From positions 5,704,001-5,768,000 of the forward strand of contig JAPNXP010000009.1 of assembly GCA_028753945.1 (NCBI GenBank): a DNA stretch of 64,000 nt. The letters run 5' to 3'. The notes under the pieces are model-generated. The model saw only the letters and a program-made list of their open reading frames with translations. It ran no database searches and was not told the DNA's origin. Position numbers and translations under genes: made by a program. Origin of the DNA: Hexactinellida sp. DTS-2022. Its lineage: Eukaryota > Porifera > Hexactinellida. Numbering within the stretch: position 1 is the stretch's first letter; every line of letters starts with the position of its first letter. Shown piece by piece: positions 1 to 9,854 of the stretch.

Positions 1-571
1 CAGCTCTCACATCGCGCCCGCCGGCACGGGCATGGCTCCGGGGCTAACCACGCTGCTGGGAGGCCGACCCAAGCCCTCTCCGATCCTAAAACTATTTTCC
101 TTTCTCGTCCCGAAGACTTCCCTCTCTGTCCAGCTGCATATCGACGGTAGCACCGAGTCTGTCCCCATTCGCAGCAGAAGCACGAAGGATAGCAGCAGTA
201 GGGAGATACCGGTTGTATTGGAGCCGCTTGAGAACCCGAACTGGCATCTTAACTGCGACAAGCTGGAGAAGCTAGCCTACATCCGAAGCGGGGACAAAGG
301 GAACTCTGTCAATATCGGAGTCGTGGCGCGGGACCCCAGTTTATACTCAACTCTTGTGAACAAACTCACTCGAGAGAGAGTGGAGGAGTTTTTCGCGCAC
401 AAAGCGCATCCTAACTTTGAATACAAAGTGGAGCGGTACACACTGCCCGGGATCCGCGGACTTAACTTTGTGCTGAGGGGCGTGTTGGGGGGCGGGGCCC
501 TGGAGAACCTGACGCCAGACCCCCAGGGGAAGGCTTATGGGCAGATGCTAGCAGATCTGCATCTGATATGA
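1..571 (+). CDS. AtuA-like C-terminal domain protein, 3' part (5' end outside window)
   Basis: The frame is open from the window edge to a TGA at 569-571, so only the last ~190 residues are visible; the ATG at 32 is internal. The C-terminal part carries LAYIRSGDKGNSVNIGVVAR, then VERYTLPGIRGLNFVLRG and a Gly-rich GVLGGGALENL segment ending in DPQGKAYGQML. This is the pattern I know from the small domain that follows DUF1446 in acyclic terpene utilisation protein AtuA and its eukaryotic homologues. AtuA works in bacterial geranyl/citronellyl catabolism; the animal role is not established, so only the domain is called. The N-terminal half of the visible piece (FSFLVPK region) would be the end of the DUF1446 domain. 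The next gene starts 310 bp downstream on the same strand. Confidence 0.75.
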   Translation, partial: SSHIAPAGTGMAPGLTTLLGGRPKPSPILKLFSFLVPKTSLSVQLHIDGSTESVPIRSRSTKDSSSREIPVVLEPLENPNWHLNCDKLEKLAYIRSGDKGNSVNIGVVARDPSLYSTLVNKLTRERVEEFFAHKAHPNFEYKVERYTLPGIRGLNFVLRGVLGGGALENLTPDPQGKAYGQMLADLHLI

Positions 572-881
572 GCATAGACTATATAATTAGATTTTGTTAG
601 ATATTTAGATACAATTTTAATTTCAAAGCGATCGAGAAAAATTCATGAAATTTATTCTAGTTTTAAAAGTTTTCTAATACGTGAATTATAATAAGTTTAA
701 TCGATATTGTAGTACATAAAAAAATTTCAATAAAAAATAGCTTCTAAAAACTAAGAACATATTTTTGTAATACATTAAATAACTACATTACGTATTATCT
801 ATCAACTTGGTATCAGTTTATAATGTATCTCTCTTCGTATGTTAATTGATGGACTAGCTGTTCCTTTAGACTTGAGCTAGA
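572..881. other. Intergenic spacer, AT-rich
   Basis: About 310 bp between the AtuA-like stop and the SF3A2 start. It is very AT-rich (poly-A/T runs near 716-735 and 745-790). No ORF, hairpin or repeat copy was seen. It must hold the AtuA-like 3' UTR and the SF3A2 promoter; no clear TATA box or poly(A) signal could be assigned. Confidence 0.6.
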
Positions 882-2811
882 ATGGATTTCCAGAACAGGG
901 TGGGTAGCAAGACGGGGGGCGGGGGCCCGACCAGCTGGTCCGAGTCGAACAGAGACCGGCGGGAGCGTCTCCGGAAGCTCGCCCTGGAGACCATAGACAT
1001 TGCTAAAGACCCATATTTCATGCGGAACCATCTGGGGACCTATGAGTGCAAGCTGTGTCTCACGCTGCACAACAACGAGGGCAGCTACCTGGCGCACACT
1101 CAGGGCAAGAAGCACCAGTCCAACCTGAGCAGGAGAGCCGCAAAGGAGGCTAAGAAACAGATGACTCTGCCTGCGTTAGAAAAACCGCGAGTTGAGATTA
1201 GGAAATTCGTCAAAATAGGCAGACCAGGGTACAAGGTAGTCATCCCAAGCAGAGATGCAGCGGTCCGGAAATTTCATGGACCCCGGACCGGACCGTCATG
1301 ATTTTTTCTGGACAGTCCGGACCGGTCCAGACCGTATGATCAAAATATTGGATCGGTCTGGACCGGTCCAGACCGATGAACCGGTCCAGACCGATGTACT
1401 GGTCCAGACCGTTATATCCCTTATTTGGACCGTTACAGACCGCAAAGTAGGGTGGATAATTATATCCACTTGTGTTTATAAGATACTTATTACTTATGTG
1501 CTTGTAAACAATGGGTAATAACGGATTTGAGCCCGATCGCTTGTCCAATCTAGGATGAGTCCAGACCGATGAACGGTCCAGACCGTTGAACCGGTCCAGA
1601 CCGTTGAACCGGTCCAGACCGATGGATCGGTCCAGACCGTTATATCGTTAATTTGGACCGGTCCAGACCGCACTTGAAAACAAGCAGACCGGACCGACCT
1701 GAGACCGGTCAGTCCGGTCTGGACCGCAGTCCGGTCCAGACCGCTGCATCTCTGATCCCAAGTTGATTTGTAATTACTTGTATTCAAAATTCAGTCATTT
1801 TTCAATGCAAACAGCTGACTCCCTAAAATCTTAATAAATATTGCATTTCATTATGCCTGCACATAACCAACTGGGAAAAGTCTTACATGATACCGATGGG
1901 ATTTTTCATGATGTAATACTGTAATATTGGTCCTTAAGTATATGTGCTCTCCAGGTGACTAAGCAAGCTGACCCCGAGAACAGCCAGCAGAGTCTGCTCT
2001 TCCAGATCGACTACCCGGGGATTATAGAGGGGATCCGCCCCAAGTACAGAGTAATGGCGGCTTACGAGCAGCACGTAGAGCCGCCGGACAAGGCGTGGCA
2101 GTATCTGCTCTTCGCTGCTGAGCCATACGAAACGATAGGATTCAAAATACCCAGCAGAGAGGTCAGTGTACAGTGTTAATCAAGGAATTATCAGGAGCGC
2201 GAGACGCTCCTTTTGGAGCATGATTTTTGGAAAATTTGAATTTAGGAGCGCGAAAATTGGAATCCTCTCCTATACCGTAACATTAATTTGTGATTTAGAC
2301 GTATGGAAATTGGATCAGACCAGGATTAGGACCGTAGTTTTACAAATGCTGTATAATACACTGCACTGTTGCTGCTTCTACCAAACACATGTTCCAAATA
2401 TTAACTATTCCATAGTATAACTTGTATGCAATTATTCGTACACTCTTACAGGTAGACAACACTGAGGGGAGATTCTGGAATGAGTGGAATTCTGAGACTA
2501 AGCAGTTCTTCTTGCAGTTCGCATTTAAGATAGACAGCCATCCCAAGGTGTCCAACCTGCCTCCCCCCGCCCAGCTGGCCGCCCAGGGGCAGCAGCAGAA
2601 GCTCCTCGCGGAGAGAGAGACGGAGTCTGTTTTCATGGACACACAGCCACTGCGGCACCAGCACCCGCCTCCTCCTCTCATGGCTCCCACGCACAACCCC
2701 GCTCTGCTGGCTCAGCCCAGACTCCCGAACCTCATGCCCATGCAGCCCCCGCCCCGCCCCCCGCACTTCCCCATGCGTCCCCCCTTCCCGCCCAGGCCAC
2801 ACATGATGTAG
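882..2811 (+). CDS. SF3A2: Splicing factor 3A subunit 2 (SF3A2/SAP62), 3 exons
   Basis: SF3A2 is part of the U2 snRNP SF3a complex and acts in pre-spliceosome assembly in the nucleus. Exons: 882-1235, 1955-2161 and 2452-2811; both introns are phase 0 with GT-AG ends, giving 306 aa. Exon 1 has the conserved start MDFQNRVGSKTGGGG, the SNRDRRERLRKLALETIDI block and the matrin-type C2H2 zinc finger (YECKLCLTLHNNEGSYLAHT, then GKKH). It ends in KFVKIGRPGYK. Exon 2 carries QQSLLFQIDYPGI and EPPDKAWQYLLFAAEPYETI. Exon 3 has FWNEWNSETKQFFLQF, then a Pro/His/Met-rich tail. That tail is much shorter than the long GVHPPAP-type tail of vertebrate SF3A2. Intron 1 contains a 505-bp hAT MITE starting 15 bp after the donor; intron 2 contains a repeat shared with intron 5 of the giant gene at 28080-54172. 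Confidence 0.95.
1250..1754. mobile_element. Non-autonomous hAT-type MITE in SF3A2 intron 1
   Basis: Perfect 16-bp terminal inverted repeats CAGAGATGCAGCGGTC (1250-1265) and its complement (1739-1754). The element is flanked by an exact 8-bp direct repeat ATCCCAAG at 1242-1249 and 1755-1762. CAG-type ends with 8-bp target duplications are the hAT signature. The 505-bp interior has no transposase. It consists of many copies of the half-palindrome GGTCCAGACCG in both orientations, including a 26-bp perfect palindrome at 1352-1377. The left target duplication begins 6 bp after the splice donor at 1236. Confidence 0.88.
2190..2325 (+). repeat. Dispersed intronic repeat copy A (SF3A2 intron 2)
   Basis: A block running from AGGAGCGCGAGACGCTCC through TTAGGAGCGCGAAAATTGG and CTCCTATACCGTA to AAATTGGATCAGAC. 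The same block occurs in reverse complement at about 30325-30460, in intron 5 of the giant gene. The boundaries are approximate because no target duplication was identified. It contains an internal GAGCG/CGCTC inverted repeat but no coding capacity. Confidence 0.75.
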
Positions 2812-2938
2812 CTAGCACACTGTGTTGTGTGTAGCATGTCCGTAGGAAATTAAATGACCACCCTTCCAAGTTGCACACAGTAGATATCTTAAATGCTCTA
2901 AACCTATCCATAGCTCCCAACCTAGGGACATATAAATT

Positions 2939-3093
2939 TACAGTAGATTCTCGTTGATACAAATGGATAAGGCGAAATTAAGGAGTATAAAGTTTGATTT
3001 CCCTAACCTATTCCAATGCGTGCAAGTGCCTCCGAATAATACGAACAAATTTCGACGATCCCCTGGTGTTCATATTGACGAGAATCTATTGTA
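2939..3093. mobile_element. pogo/Tigger-like MITE upstream of the GKAP1-like gene
   Basis: Terminal inverted repeats TACAGTAGATTCTCGT (2939-2954) and ACGAGAATCTATTGTA (3078-3093) with one mismatch, flanked by or including TA. The CAGTNGA-CTCG type ends and the AATACGAAC core resemble Tigger/pogo family ends. It is 155 bp with no coding sequence and ends 100 bp before the GKAP1-like ATG, so it may contribute to that promoter or 5' UTR. Confidence 0.65.
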
Positions 3094-3192
3094 TATATTT
3101 CATATAAAGTATCTCTACATAATTTCGCAATTAACTTTGAATTTTTCCAATTTATATTTGCCAATAGCTATAAAGTGTGAGATAACTGCTTA

Positions 3193-4569
3193 ATGGCGGT
3201 GGTAGCTCGCGGCGGTCGCTTCGCGTCTCTCCCGATTGAGGACGACAGAGAGCGCCAGGTTAAGAAGACGGAGGTTAAGGACGCTGACAAGACTAAAAAG
3301 AAAAAGAAGAAGAAGAAGACTCAAGCGGCAGACGGGGATCTTCAGACTATGATATTCGGAGGGTCTAAGAACAAGCCCCTCGCGCACCTCCCCTCCCCCA
3401 CCTCTCCCCCTCCCAGTCTCCACAGGGATACTAACCAGTCAGTCTGTTATGCTAGTGCAGTGGGGCCCGTAATGGCTAGGCGATTTGCTTTTGCTAATAG
3501 GCGAACTTGCTATTAGAGCAGTGGTTCCCAACTTGAGGTCCAGTTGGGGATCTCATAATTTGTATTACGGTCAATGGGAGGGGACCCACAGAATGTCTAA
3601 CATTTGCTATAGGGGGTCCACAGTTGAAAAAGGTTGAGAATCGCTGTTTAGAGGAAAACATAATTTTATTTACATTAAGTGTTCGCTTGGGGATGAAAAG
3701 TAATTTACTAATAGAAAAATATTGCTACTAGAGTAACTAGACTGTCATTTGTGAGGAATTAAAAGTTGCTTTTCACATGCGAAAAATATCAAAATCCCAT
3801 GTAAATATTATTTCTAATGATTATATGTTTATTGATTTAATATTTGTTATTTAGGAAAGAAGTATCGCATTCCGAGCCAGCTGATCAGTTCAGCAGCGAT
3901 ATGAGAGAAGCTCTCATACAGAGCGATTTGGAATACAAACTCGAGTTGGACTCCAAGGCCGGAGAAGTTAGGAGCAAAGTGGAATTCCCACAGGAAACTC
4001 TCCTTTCCACGGATAATATACTTAGTGATACTTGCGTACCAAAGGAATGTGATTCATTGTTTCCTGACAAGTATTTATCTGAAATTATTCAAGAAAGTGA
4101 AAGTTTTCCTCCAATTGACAATGAAATTGACAAAGATGGAGGAGAATTTAAGGAAATAAAAAGGAAAACTAAAAAAAACAAAGTTCAATCATATCCCCAC
4201 ACATTCCAACATCTACCTCTTGTAGTCGAGATATCTACAAGCAGCACTGCTAACTTTGCACAGGTAATTGAACTGGAGAAGAAATTGACTGAGAGAAACA
4301 ACGAAATTAATGTCCTAACGAACTCTAAGGACGAATTGCAACTACAAATGGAGAAACTTACAAAGGATAATTCGGTGCTAACTAATCTGTTGAGTCAAGC
4401 GGAGATTAGATCGAAAGCTGACATGGTACAAGAAATCGAAGGCCTCACATTGGAAAAAGTAGAAATGGCTAATGAGTTACAGCAATTAAGCGAATCTCTT
4501 GAACAGGAGAGAACAAGGACAAAAACAATGCGAACAGAGCTGCAGAGAATTCAAAATAAAAAGAATTAA
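3193..4569 (+). CDS. GKAP1: G kinase-anchoring protein 1-like, 2 exons
   Basis: GKAP1 (GKAP42) anchors cGMP-dependent protein kinase and has been linked to insulin signalling in mammals. Proposed exons are 3193-3437 (donor GTCAGT) and 3855-4569 (acceptor TTATTTAG), phase 2, giving 319 aa. Features seen: N-terminal GRFASLPIEDD, matching the family's SRFALLQVD start; a lysine run at ~35-43; DMREALIQSDLEYKLEL, matching the family's EKALLLSKLEYEE block; and a C-terminal coiled coil from about IELEKKLTERNNEINVL to LEQERTRTKTMRTELQRIQ. The donor was chosen for phase and sequence; without splicing the first ORF ends at 3516. The intron holds two MITEs. The family call is good for the coiled coil, weaker for the N terminus. 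Confidence 0.75.
3455..3745. mobile_element. Diverged pogo-like MITE (family 2) interrupted by a hAT MITE
   Basis: CAGTGGGGCCCGTAATGGC at the left, then GCTAATAGGCGAACTTGCTATTAG, and after an interruption the right half CGCTTGGGGATGAAAAGTAA. The same order occurs uninterrupted at 30921-31093. The interruption is the hAT MITE at 3519-3646. It lies in the GKAP1-like intron. Confidence 0.55.
3519..3646. mobile_element. Short hAT-type MITE (CAGTGGTTCCCAACTT ends)
   Basis: It begins CAGTGGTTCCCAACTT and ends AGGTTGAGAATCGCTG, imperfect inverted repeats of the form common in hAT MITEs. Flanks TATTAGAG and TTTAGAGG suggest an 8-bp target duplication, but the match is imperfect. It is 128 bp, non-coding, and nested inside an older repeat. 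Confidence 0.6.
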
Positions 4570-4854
4570 TTAACCAAATTACCACGTAAATATAATAACT
4601 ATTCTTTAAACTCTACTAAGTATACGTACTATCAAATAGTTTATTCTTGCTAGGTTATTATATAATATATGGACAATCGACAACCCTTAATTGGGACACA
4701 CTGATTCTAGATGCCTTTCACAAATATGCTGGTGGTTGTCGCGGTTAACCAAAATATATTGAATCAATGTACTAGTATACTGGGACCATTCTATTCCTTT
4801 AGATTTTAACTAGCTATTCTCATTTATCAATGAACTCCATATAACCTAGCATCA

Positions 4855-5187
4855 ATGGCTACTAGTGAAGAACCACCACCGACAACAACAACAACAACAA
4901 CACAAGAAATCACACTCGATGACCCGCTTGACCTAATTCGGCTGAGTCTAGACGAGCGTATCTACGTAAAGCTTCGGAACAATAGGGAGCTGCGAGGACG
5001 GCTGCACGCGTACGACCAACATCTCAACATGATTCTGGGAGAAGTGGAGGAGGTGCTCACACAGACTGAAGTGGATGAGGAAACAATGGAAGAGATTTAT
5101 ACCACTCAGAAGAGAACTTTTGCAATGCTATACGTACGTGGAGATGGAATTATTCTCATGTCTCCACCTGAAAAGCCAACCTATTGA
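4855..5187 (+). CDS. LSM3: U6 snRNA-associated Sm-like protein LSm3
   Basis: LSm3 is a subunit of the LSm1-7 ring (cytoplasmic mRNA decapping) and the LSm2-8 ring (nuclear U6 snRNA binding). The 110-aa single-exon ORF has a short Thr/Pro-rich N terminus (codons 7-16, from an ACA-rich tract). The Sm fold follows: [20 protein letters not shown] (Sm1 strand 1), [20 protein letters not shown] (Sm1 with the Asp-x-x-x-Asn RNA-binding loop) and [15 protein letters not shown] (Sm2). Length and motif order match LSm3 from other animals. It is the second spliceosomal gene in this 5-kb stretch. Confidence 0.96.
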   Translation: MATSEEPPPTTTTTTTQEITLDDPLDLIRLSLDERIYVKLRNNRELRGRLHAYDQHLNMILGEVEEVLTQTEVDEETMEEIYTTQKRTFAMLYVRGDGIILMSPPEKPTY

Positions 5188-6891
5188 TTATTGCATTATA
5201 TAGAGTTGTTTAAATGCTATTCATTCTATAAATGAAGTTTTCACATTTGCAACTAATTATCTGTTGATATTAGCTACCTTGGCATTGCATTAAATTTACA
5301 GTAACAGTTGGAAACTAGTTATAATCTCAATTAAGAATGCGGTTTCCTCTTTCCTTTCTATATTATTAAGTATACTAATATTCTTTAGTGATTTATACAG
5401 TGTTATAAATTTATATCACATTTTCAGGATTTTTGTCTGGGAGAGAGTTGAAACAATTGGTGGGGGCTTTTATTAAGGATATTAGTAAGTTTCATGATAG
5501 TAATTCAATATTATATTCTACCACTCCATGCCCAACACTATTTTAATTGTTGTAAACAATATAATGTTATTTAAATTAACGTATAATGATACACAGTATC
5601 TTATTGCATTAATTAAGTAGTTAGCATTTCAATCAAATTCCACTATTCAGTCAAAGATTCCACTCGATACCACTATTCAGGCGATTTTTAGATAATCCAC
5701 TAGATTCTACCATTCACTCAACCCCCGATATTGGTTTAACGCGGTTCCACCGGTGTAATGTATACGGTGCAGTTTAAAGCTGTACACACGAAATTCATGA
5801 CATATTATTACGTTACTAGTATTTTGAATAATAGTTGACATCATCAACTGGAAAATGTTCCAATGTTAATTAATTAACGTATTTTCATTGCACTTCTATA
5901 GACACATCTTTATTTAGAAACATTTAACCTAATAATAATAACAGTCATTATCAAGTAGTAGTAAACTATGTGTTCTATAGTATAGCGTAATTACAACATG
6001 GAGAAAATGGCCAGGCCAATTTATGTAAAAACCGTTAACGGTGTCCATTACATTAACAATATCGGTATTTTCTCTTGAAAACATTTTTATATCAAAATTT
6101 TATTTTCTAAACACTGCAGAATGACCATATTTATCGTTTGTACTTGGTTTTGAGTCTTTTCCAAAATTATTTTCAGAGATATGAGCTATTTTGTAGAGCG
6201 GACTATTGATTCAGCAATATTAAACGCTTTACTATATTAGATGATTTATAATTCTACAAACCAATAAAATTCATTTAGCATTATTGTGAAGAATCGGGTC
6301 AAATCAAAATTAAGTGAACCGGTCCAAGCCTGGACCCTACTATAACGTTTTTACTAGAAGCACACTAATATTAATTAATTAATCCAATTATTACTACCCA
6401 AGTATTATCAAATAATTTACCTATCGCTCCTAAAGTCCAATTACACTGAAGTGAAACTCACATGATTTAAATATAAACCGCGTTTGCAACACTATAAATG
6501 CGTTTAACTTTGCGCCAATATCGCGTTTAAATTAGTATTTATATTTTTCTTTGGTTCGAATTAATAATACAGGTAAACCTCCCAAAGTGCCGCTACTCGG
6601 AGGTGCCGCTTTGGGAGGTTTACCTGTAGTAGTATAATATGTAAACATAGATCCAGTCTTGTATTCAGAACATTTATACCAGTTTTATGAAAGCTTTCTA
6701 CAAATAAATTTTGTAGATTTTAGTCAACTCCTCTTAAGGGATGTAATGTCCCATTAACCGAGACAAGTTTGTTTCTGAGATTTGTCCTAGGTAACATAAC
6801 ATGTGTCGGCTGTATTTCAACAATCCCCCCATTAAAAATATAATAGACACAAACAACTAAGCATCTAGTAATATGAGAGTAACAGCATGAT
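5188..6891. other. Intergenic spacer with a hairpin; start of a duplicated segment
   Basis: AT-rich with no credible ORF. It contains an 18-bp perfect-arm hairpin at 6570-6626. Sequence around 6335-6370 (CTACTATAACGTTTTTAC) recurs at about 9870-9905, and 6640-6700 recurs at about 10670-10720. This is therefore the downstream flank of a segment duplicated with the next gene. Nothing else recognisable. Confidence 0.6.
6570..6626. repeat. Hairpin, 18-bp perfect arms
   Basis: CAGGTAAACCTCCCAAAG at 6570-6587 pairs with its exact complement at 6609-6626 across a 21-nt GC-rich loop that repeats GTGCCGCT. It could be the remnant of a small foldback element. No function can be assigned. Confidence 0.8.
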
Positions 6892-7839
6892 TTACATAAT
6901 TAAACTGAGAACCAAGAAGCACCCAATAATCAGGATAATGATTAACATATGATCGAGTGCTCCAGTCGCTACATCACTTCCTTCGAACTCAGCTATAGTG
7001 TTCTTTACTTCAATAATCTCCCATTTGAAATACTTTCTTAAATTCGCTTTGGGTAATTTGAAACCGTAAAGTACGCCGTTAATCGGAGTCAACCTTCCTG
7101 TGATATCCCCTTTGTCCAAATACTTATACCCCGGCCCGATTCCATGGTAGCATCTGAGGTAACCTGTTGCGTCGTGAATAATTCCATTCTTCTTGATACT
7201 AGGCAGTAAAGACATGGCCCGGTATAAAATATTGGCATTGTTCGGACCTACAATGCCACCAGTTGGGTTGAGCAGAGCTCCCAATGCGGGATGGAGTCCC
7301 AACGCATCTCCAACTATTTTACCGAAAATGAGATGATGCTTTGAAGCACGGAATTGACTAGTAGTTTCATTGTTGAGTTTAATTTCTTTTGCTCCATTAT
7401 TCAATATATAGCTCATTCTCTTTTCGTACAGGTCCATGAATAGGTCAAAGTTGGATTTGAAATCAGTGAAATTATATATTTCAATTCCACATGCTCTAGC
7501 CATGTTCTCAACATGATCTTTTAAGACTTGATGATACACCTCTTGACTGAGAGGCAGAGTAGAAATTGCTCTCAATACTTCGAGAATGTGGAGCATCGAT
7601 TTGTTGAGAAGTTTGAAATTATAGCTTCCATCGAAGGGCGTGAGCATTAGTTCATTGGTTGATAAAGTGAATATGTACTCTTTCCATTCGAGGAACCAAT
7701 CATCATTGAATTGTTTTGGAGAGAATAAGTAGTCTTTCCTTTCCGTGGGGATCGTGTCTAGATGAAGCAATTCACAAAATGGAGAATATTCGCTTGCATT
7801 GCGAATCAACGTGATGGAAGGTCTATGCCTGGTTATCAT
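6892..7839 (-). CDS. Unknown tail-anchored membrane protein, copy 1
   Basis: 315 aa, single exon. The start is taken at the ATG at 7839, which is shared with copy 2 at 10919-11866. An upstream in-frame ATG at 7875 is not conserved, because copy 2 has an extra base there. The protein is soluble-looking until a C-terminal hydrophobic helix (DHMLIIILIIGCFLVLSLIM) that ends the protein, the layout of a tail-anchored membrane protein. A conserved-looking central block is LGLHPALGALLNPTGGIVGP, followed by HDATGYLRCYHGIGPGYKYL. I do not recognise the family. The two copies are roughly 95% identical. Confidence 0.7.
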   Translation of the reverse strand: MITRHRPSITLIRNASEYSPFCELLHLDTIPTERKDYLFSPKQFNDDWFLEWKEYIFTLSTNELMLTPFDGSYNFKLLNKSMLHILEVLRAISTLPLSQEVYHQVLKDHVENMARACGIEIYNFTDFKSNFDLFMDLYEKRMSYILNNGAKEIKLNNETTSQFRASKHHLIFGKIVGDALGLHPALGALLNPTGGIVGPNNANILYRAMSLLPSIKKNGIIHDATGYLRCYHGIGPGYKYLDKGDITGRLTPINGVLYGFKLPKANLRKYFKWEIIEVKNTIAEFEGSDVATGALDHMLIIILIIGCFLVLSLIM

Positions 7840-8467
7840 CTTGTGATATAGTATAGATTGGCTATATCTTCTCAATATAAACTTTTATATAAGTTTGCAA
7901 TATGTTTGTAATTAACAAATTATCTTTTAAATAGAGTGCCTAGCTGCCTATATTGATTTACCGCATTACAGTATCACTTTCATAAAATAATAAGGATTTT
8001 ATATTTAGTAAATTAATTGAGTTGTTAGTGTGTTTCTTCTAGTAAAAACCTTATAGTAGGGTCCTACTATAGGATTCGCGGATACTTCGTCGAAAGGAAA
8101 ATTCGTCGACGGAAATTTGGTCGAAAAGGAAATTAGTCGAAAGGAAACATTTTATTGATGAAGTTCAGTTGCTTAATATAAAATGGTTAGTAAGTTGTTT
8201 ATTGAATATGAAGAATTAATGAAGATATAAATTTAACAAATACATTTGATATGTAAGAATGAGATGAAAAAATTATGAAAATCAGAAGTCAAAATTATTT
8301 GCCATACCGCGTAAGTATTCTAAAGTATCGCGATTCTCATAATCTGAGACTAGATTTTGAAGCCATTTTCATCTTTTTTTATTGTTTTTTCATTTCTCCA
8401 GCCTCCCATTTCGCTAAGTTAGTTTCTTGTAATGATTGTTCTCGCTGTAAAGAACTTAGAAATTTAC
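7840..8467. other. Spacer with a short GTCGAAAGGAAA repeat
   Basis: AT-rich spacer between the first unknown gene and the transposase relic. Around 8090-8145 the motif GTCGAAAGGAAA and variants occur about four times in tandem, possibly the end of the neighbouring transposon. A small plus-strand ORF (8275-8502) has no recognisable features. Confidence 0.5.
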
Positions 8468-8998
8468 TCATTGAGGGGTGGGAACATGATACGGAATTAT
8501 GAATGTTTGAAAGCCATTGTGCCATCCCTCAACGCTGTTGTTTGTGCGAGCATGATGTTCTTGAACTCTTGTGAATACGTTCCATAACCGGATTGGAAAT
8601 AGTGGTATTCTTCTAGGTCCACTTGGTAACTTTTTGACAATGTAATTATCTTCGAAATATTTGGCCAGATTAAATGCATTTTCAGGGAAGACTTGCATTA
8701 AGAGATTGAAACAGTCTACAACCTCCATTTCTGGTACAAATGCCAGACTTGGTAACATCTTTATTTTTAGAGCGAATTCGGGACTTTCTTGATAATTCTG
8801 AGAGAGTCCTTCTGCTTGAACCTTCCGATAAACATTATGTGATAAATGGAAGAAACAACCACTGATGACTGAAATATAATTGTTTTCAAGAGCGTTTATA
8901 GAAGCCTTTCCGAAATTGGTCATTATTGACACAGGATTTAAAGCTGGTTCTAATTCCAGTAGTTTTCGAAAAGCGGTGTGATAGGGATTTCTAGTCAA
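8468..8998 (-). pseudogene. MULE-type transposase fragment
   Basis: 176 codons. It contains CFFHLSHNVYRKVQAEGL, then LPSLAFVPEMEVVDCFNLL, YFEDNYIV, PLFPIRLWNVFTRV and RTNNSVEGWHNGFQ. That order is typical of the C-terminal half of animal MULE transposase-domain (often FLYWCH-associated) proteins. The N-terminal part of the DDE domain and any zinc finger are missing, so this is a relic. It lies between the two copies of the unknown tail-anchored gene and ends at a short run of CTACAAACCAAAACG repeats at 9001-9050. Confidence 0.75.
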
Positions 8999-9212
8999 AA
9001 TGTCTACAAACCAAAACGTCTACAACCAAAACGCCTACAAACCATAACGGATGCGATTCTATCACCAACATACAATCCACAAGTTTACGTTGGATTTGTG
9101 CTATTTTTATAACACCAATATATTCTATATGTTTTATATAATATATGATTATATCAGTTAAAACCCTTACCAATACAAAAGTCCGTTCATCAACTTTGAA
9201 GTCTCCACGCAT

Positions 9213-9854
9213 GGCCTACTTAATATACGGCTATATATGTCGCCGAGAAGGCCATAAAACAAAGAGGCCAGTTTCTAATTTTAATTCTAGGATAAACTAT
9301 GCCTCCTATTGACAAAATGGCGACATTCTAAATTTAAAAAAAAATTATAATTGCAACCAGATGCTAAAATACAAGTATTATCCGAATTACAACTTACTAT
9401 TTTCGTCCATAAACGTATATAATTGCTGGTTTATATATGTTACGGGAGATGTTGGCGATTGGAAGATGTTGGCTAAACGCCAACATCTTCCAATCGCCAA
9501 CATCTCCCGTAACATATATATTCATTCTCATTATATATTCGGAAAATGTATTCTAAGTATATTAGCAAATTATTTTCATTTTCTTGTAGTTCTTTAGACT
9601 CGAATTGTAAATTTTTGTATATTTGTTGTGCAATTGTGTCATCATTAAATGGCGCCTAAATAGCTTAACCACAATTCTGAGATTCTCAAAAGTGGTTCTA
9701 ATGGACTCGCAAAGGTTGATTACCCATATACAACCCAAATAACAAGAATAGGAGGCATAGTTTATTCTAGAATTAAAATAGAAACTGGCCTCTTTGTTTT
9801 ATGGCCTTCTCGGCGACATATATACGTATAGTATAGCCGTATATTAAGTAGGCC
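9213..9854. mobile_element. Foldback element with ~105-bp inverted ends
   Basis: The left arm (9213-9316) begins GGCCTACTTAATATACGG and includes GAAGGCCATAAAACAAAGAG. The right arm (9740-9854) is its reverse complement with an indel of about 13 bp. The interior is AT-rich and centred on a perfect palindrome (9432-9520). It has no transposase. No target duplication could be fixed with certainty. Confidence 0.8.
9432..9520. repeat. Perfect 42-bp-arm palindrome
   Basis: Arms 9432-9473 and 9479-9520 are exact reverse complements around a 5-nt TAAAC loop. Each arm contains the direct repeat GATGTTGGC. It lies near the middle of the foldback element 9213-9854. Confidence 0.95.

Noticed and set aside
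1240-1787. ORFs of 87-102 codons in both strands of SF3A2 intron 1
   Set aside because: They are read-through of the GGTCCAGACCG repeat array of the hAT MITE (Gly/Pro/Thr/Val-Trp periodicity), not genes.
8275-8502. 75-codon plus-strand ORF with Cys pairs
   Set aside because: No recognisable domain, overlaps the end of the MULE relic, and composition is that of AT-rich spacer.
9361-9597. 78-codon plus-strand ORF
   Set aside because: It runs across the perfect palindrome of the foldback element; coding potential is accidental.
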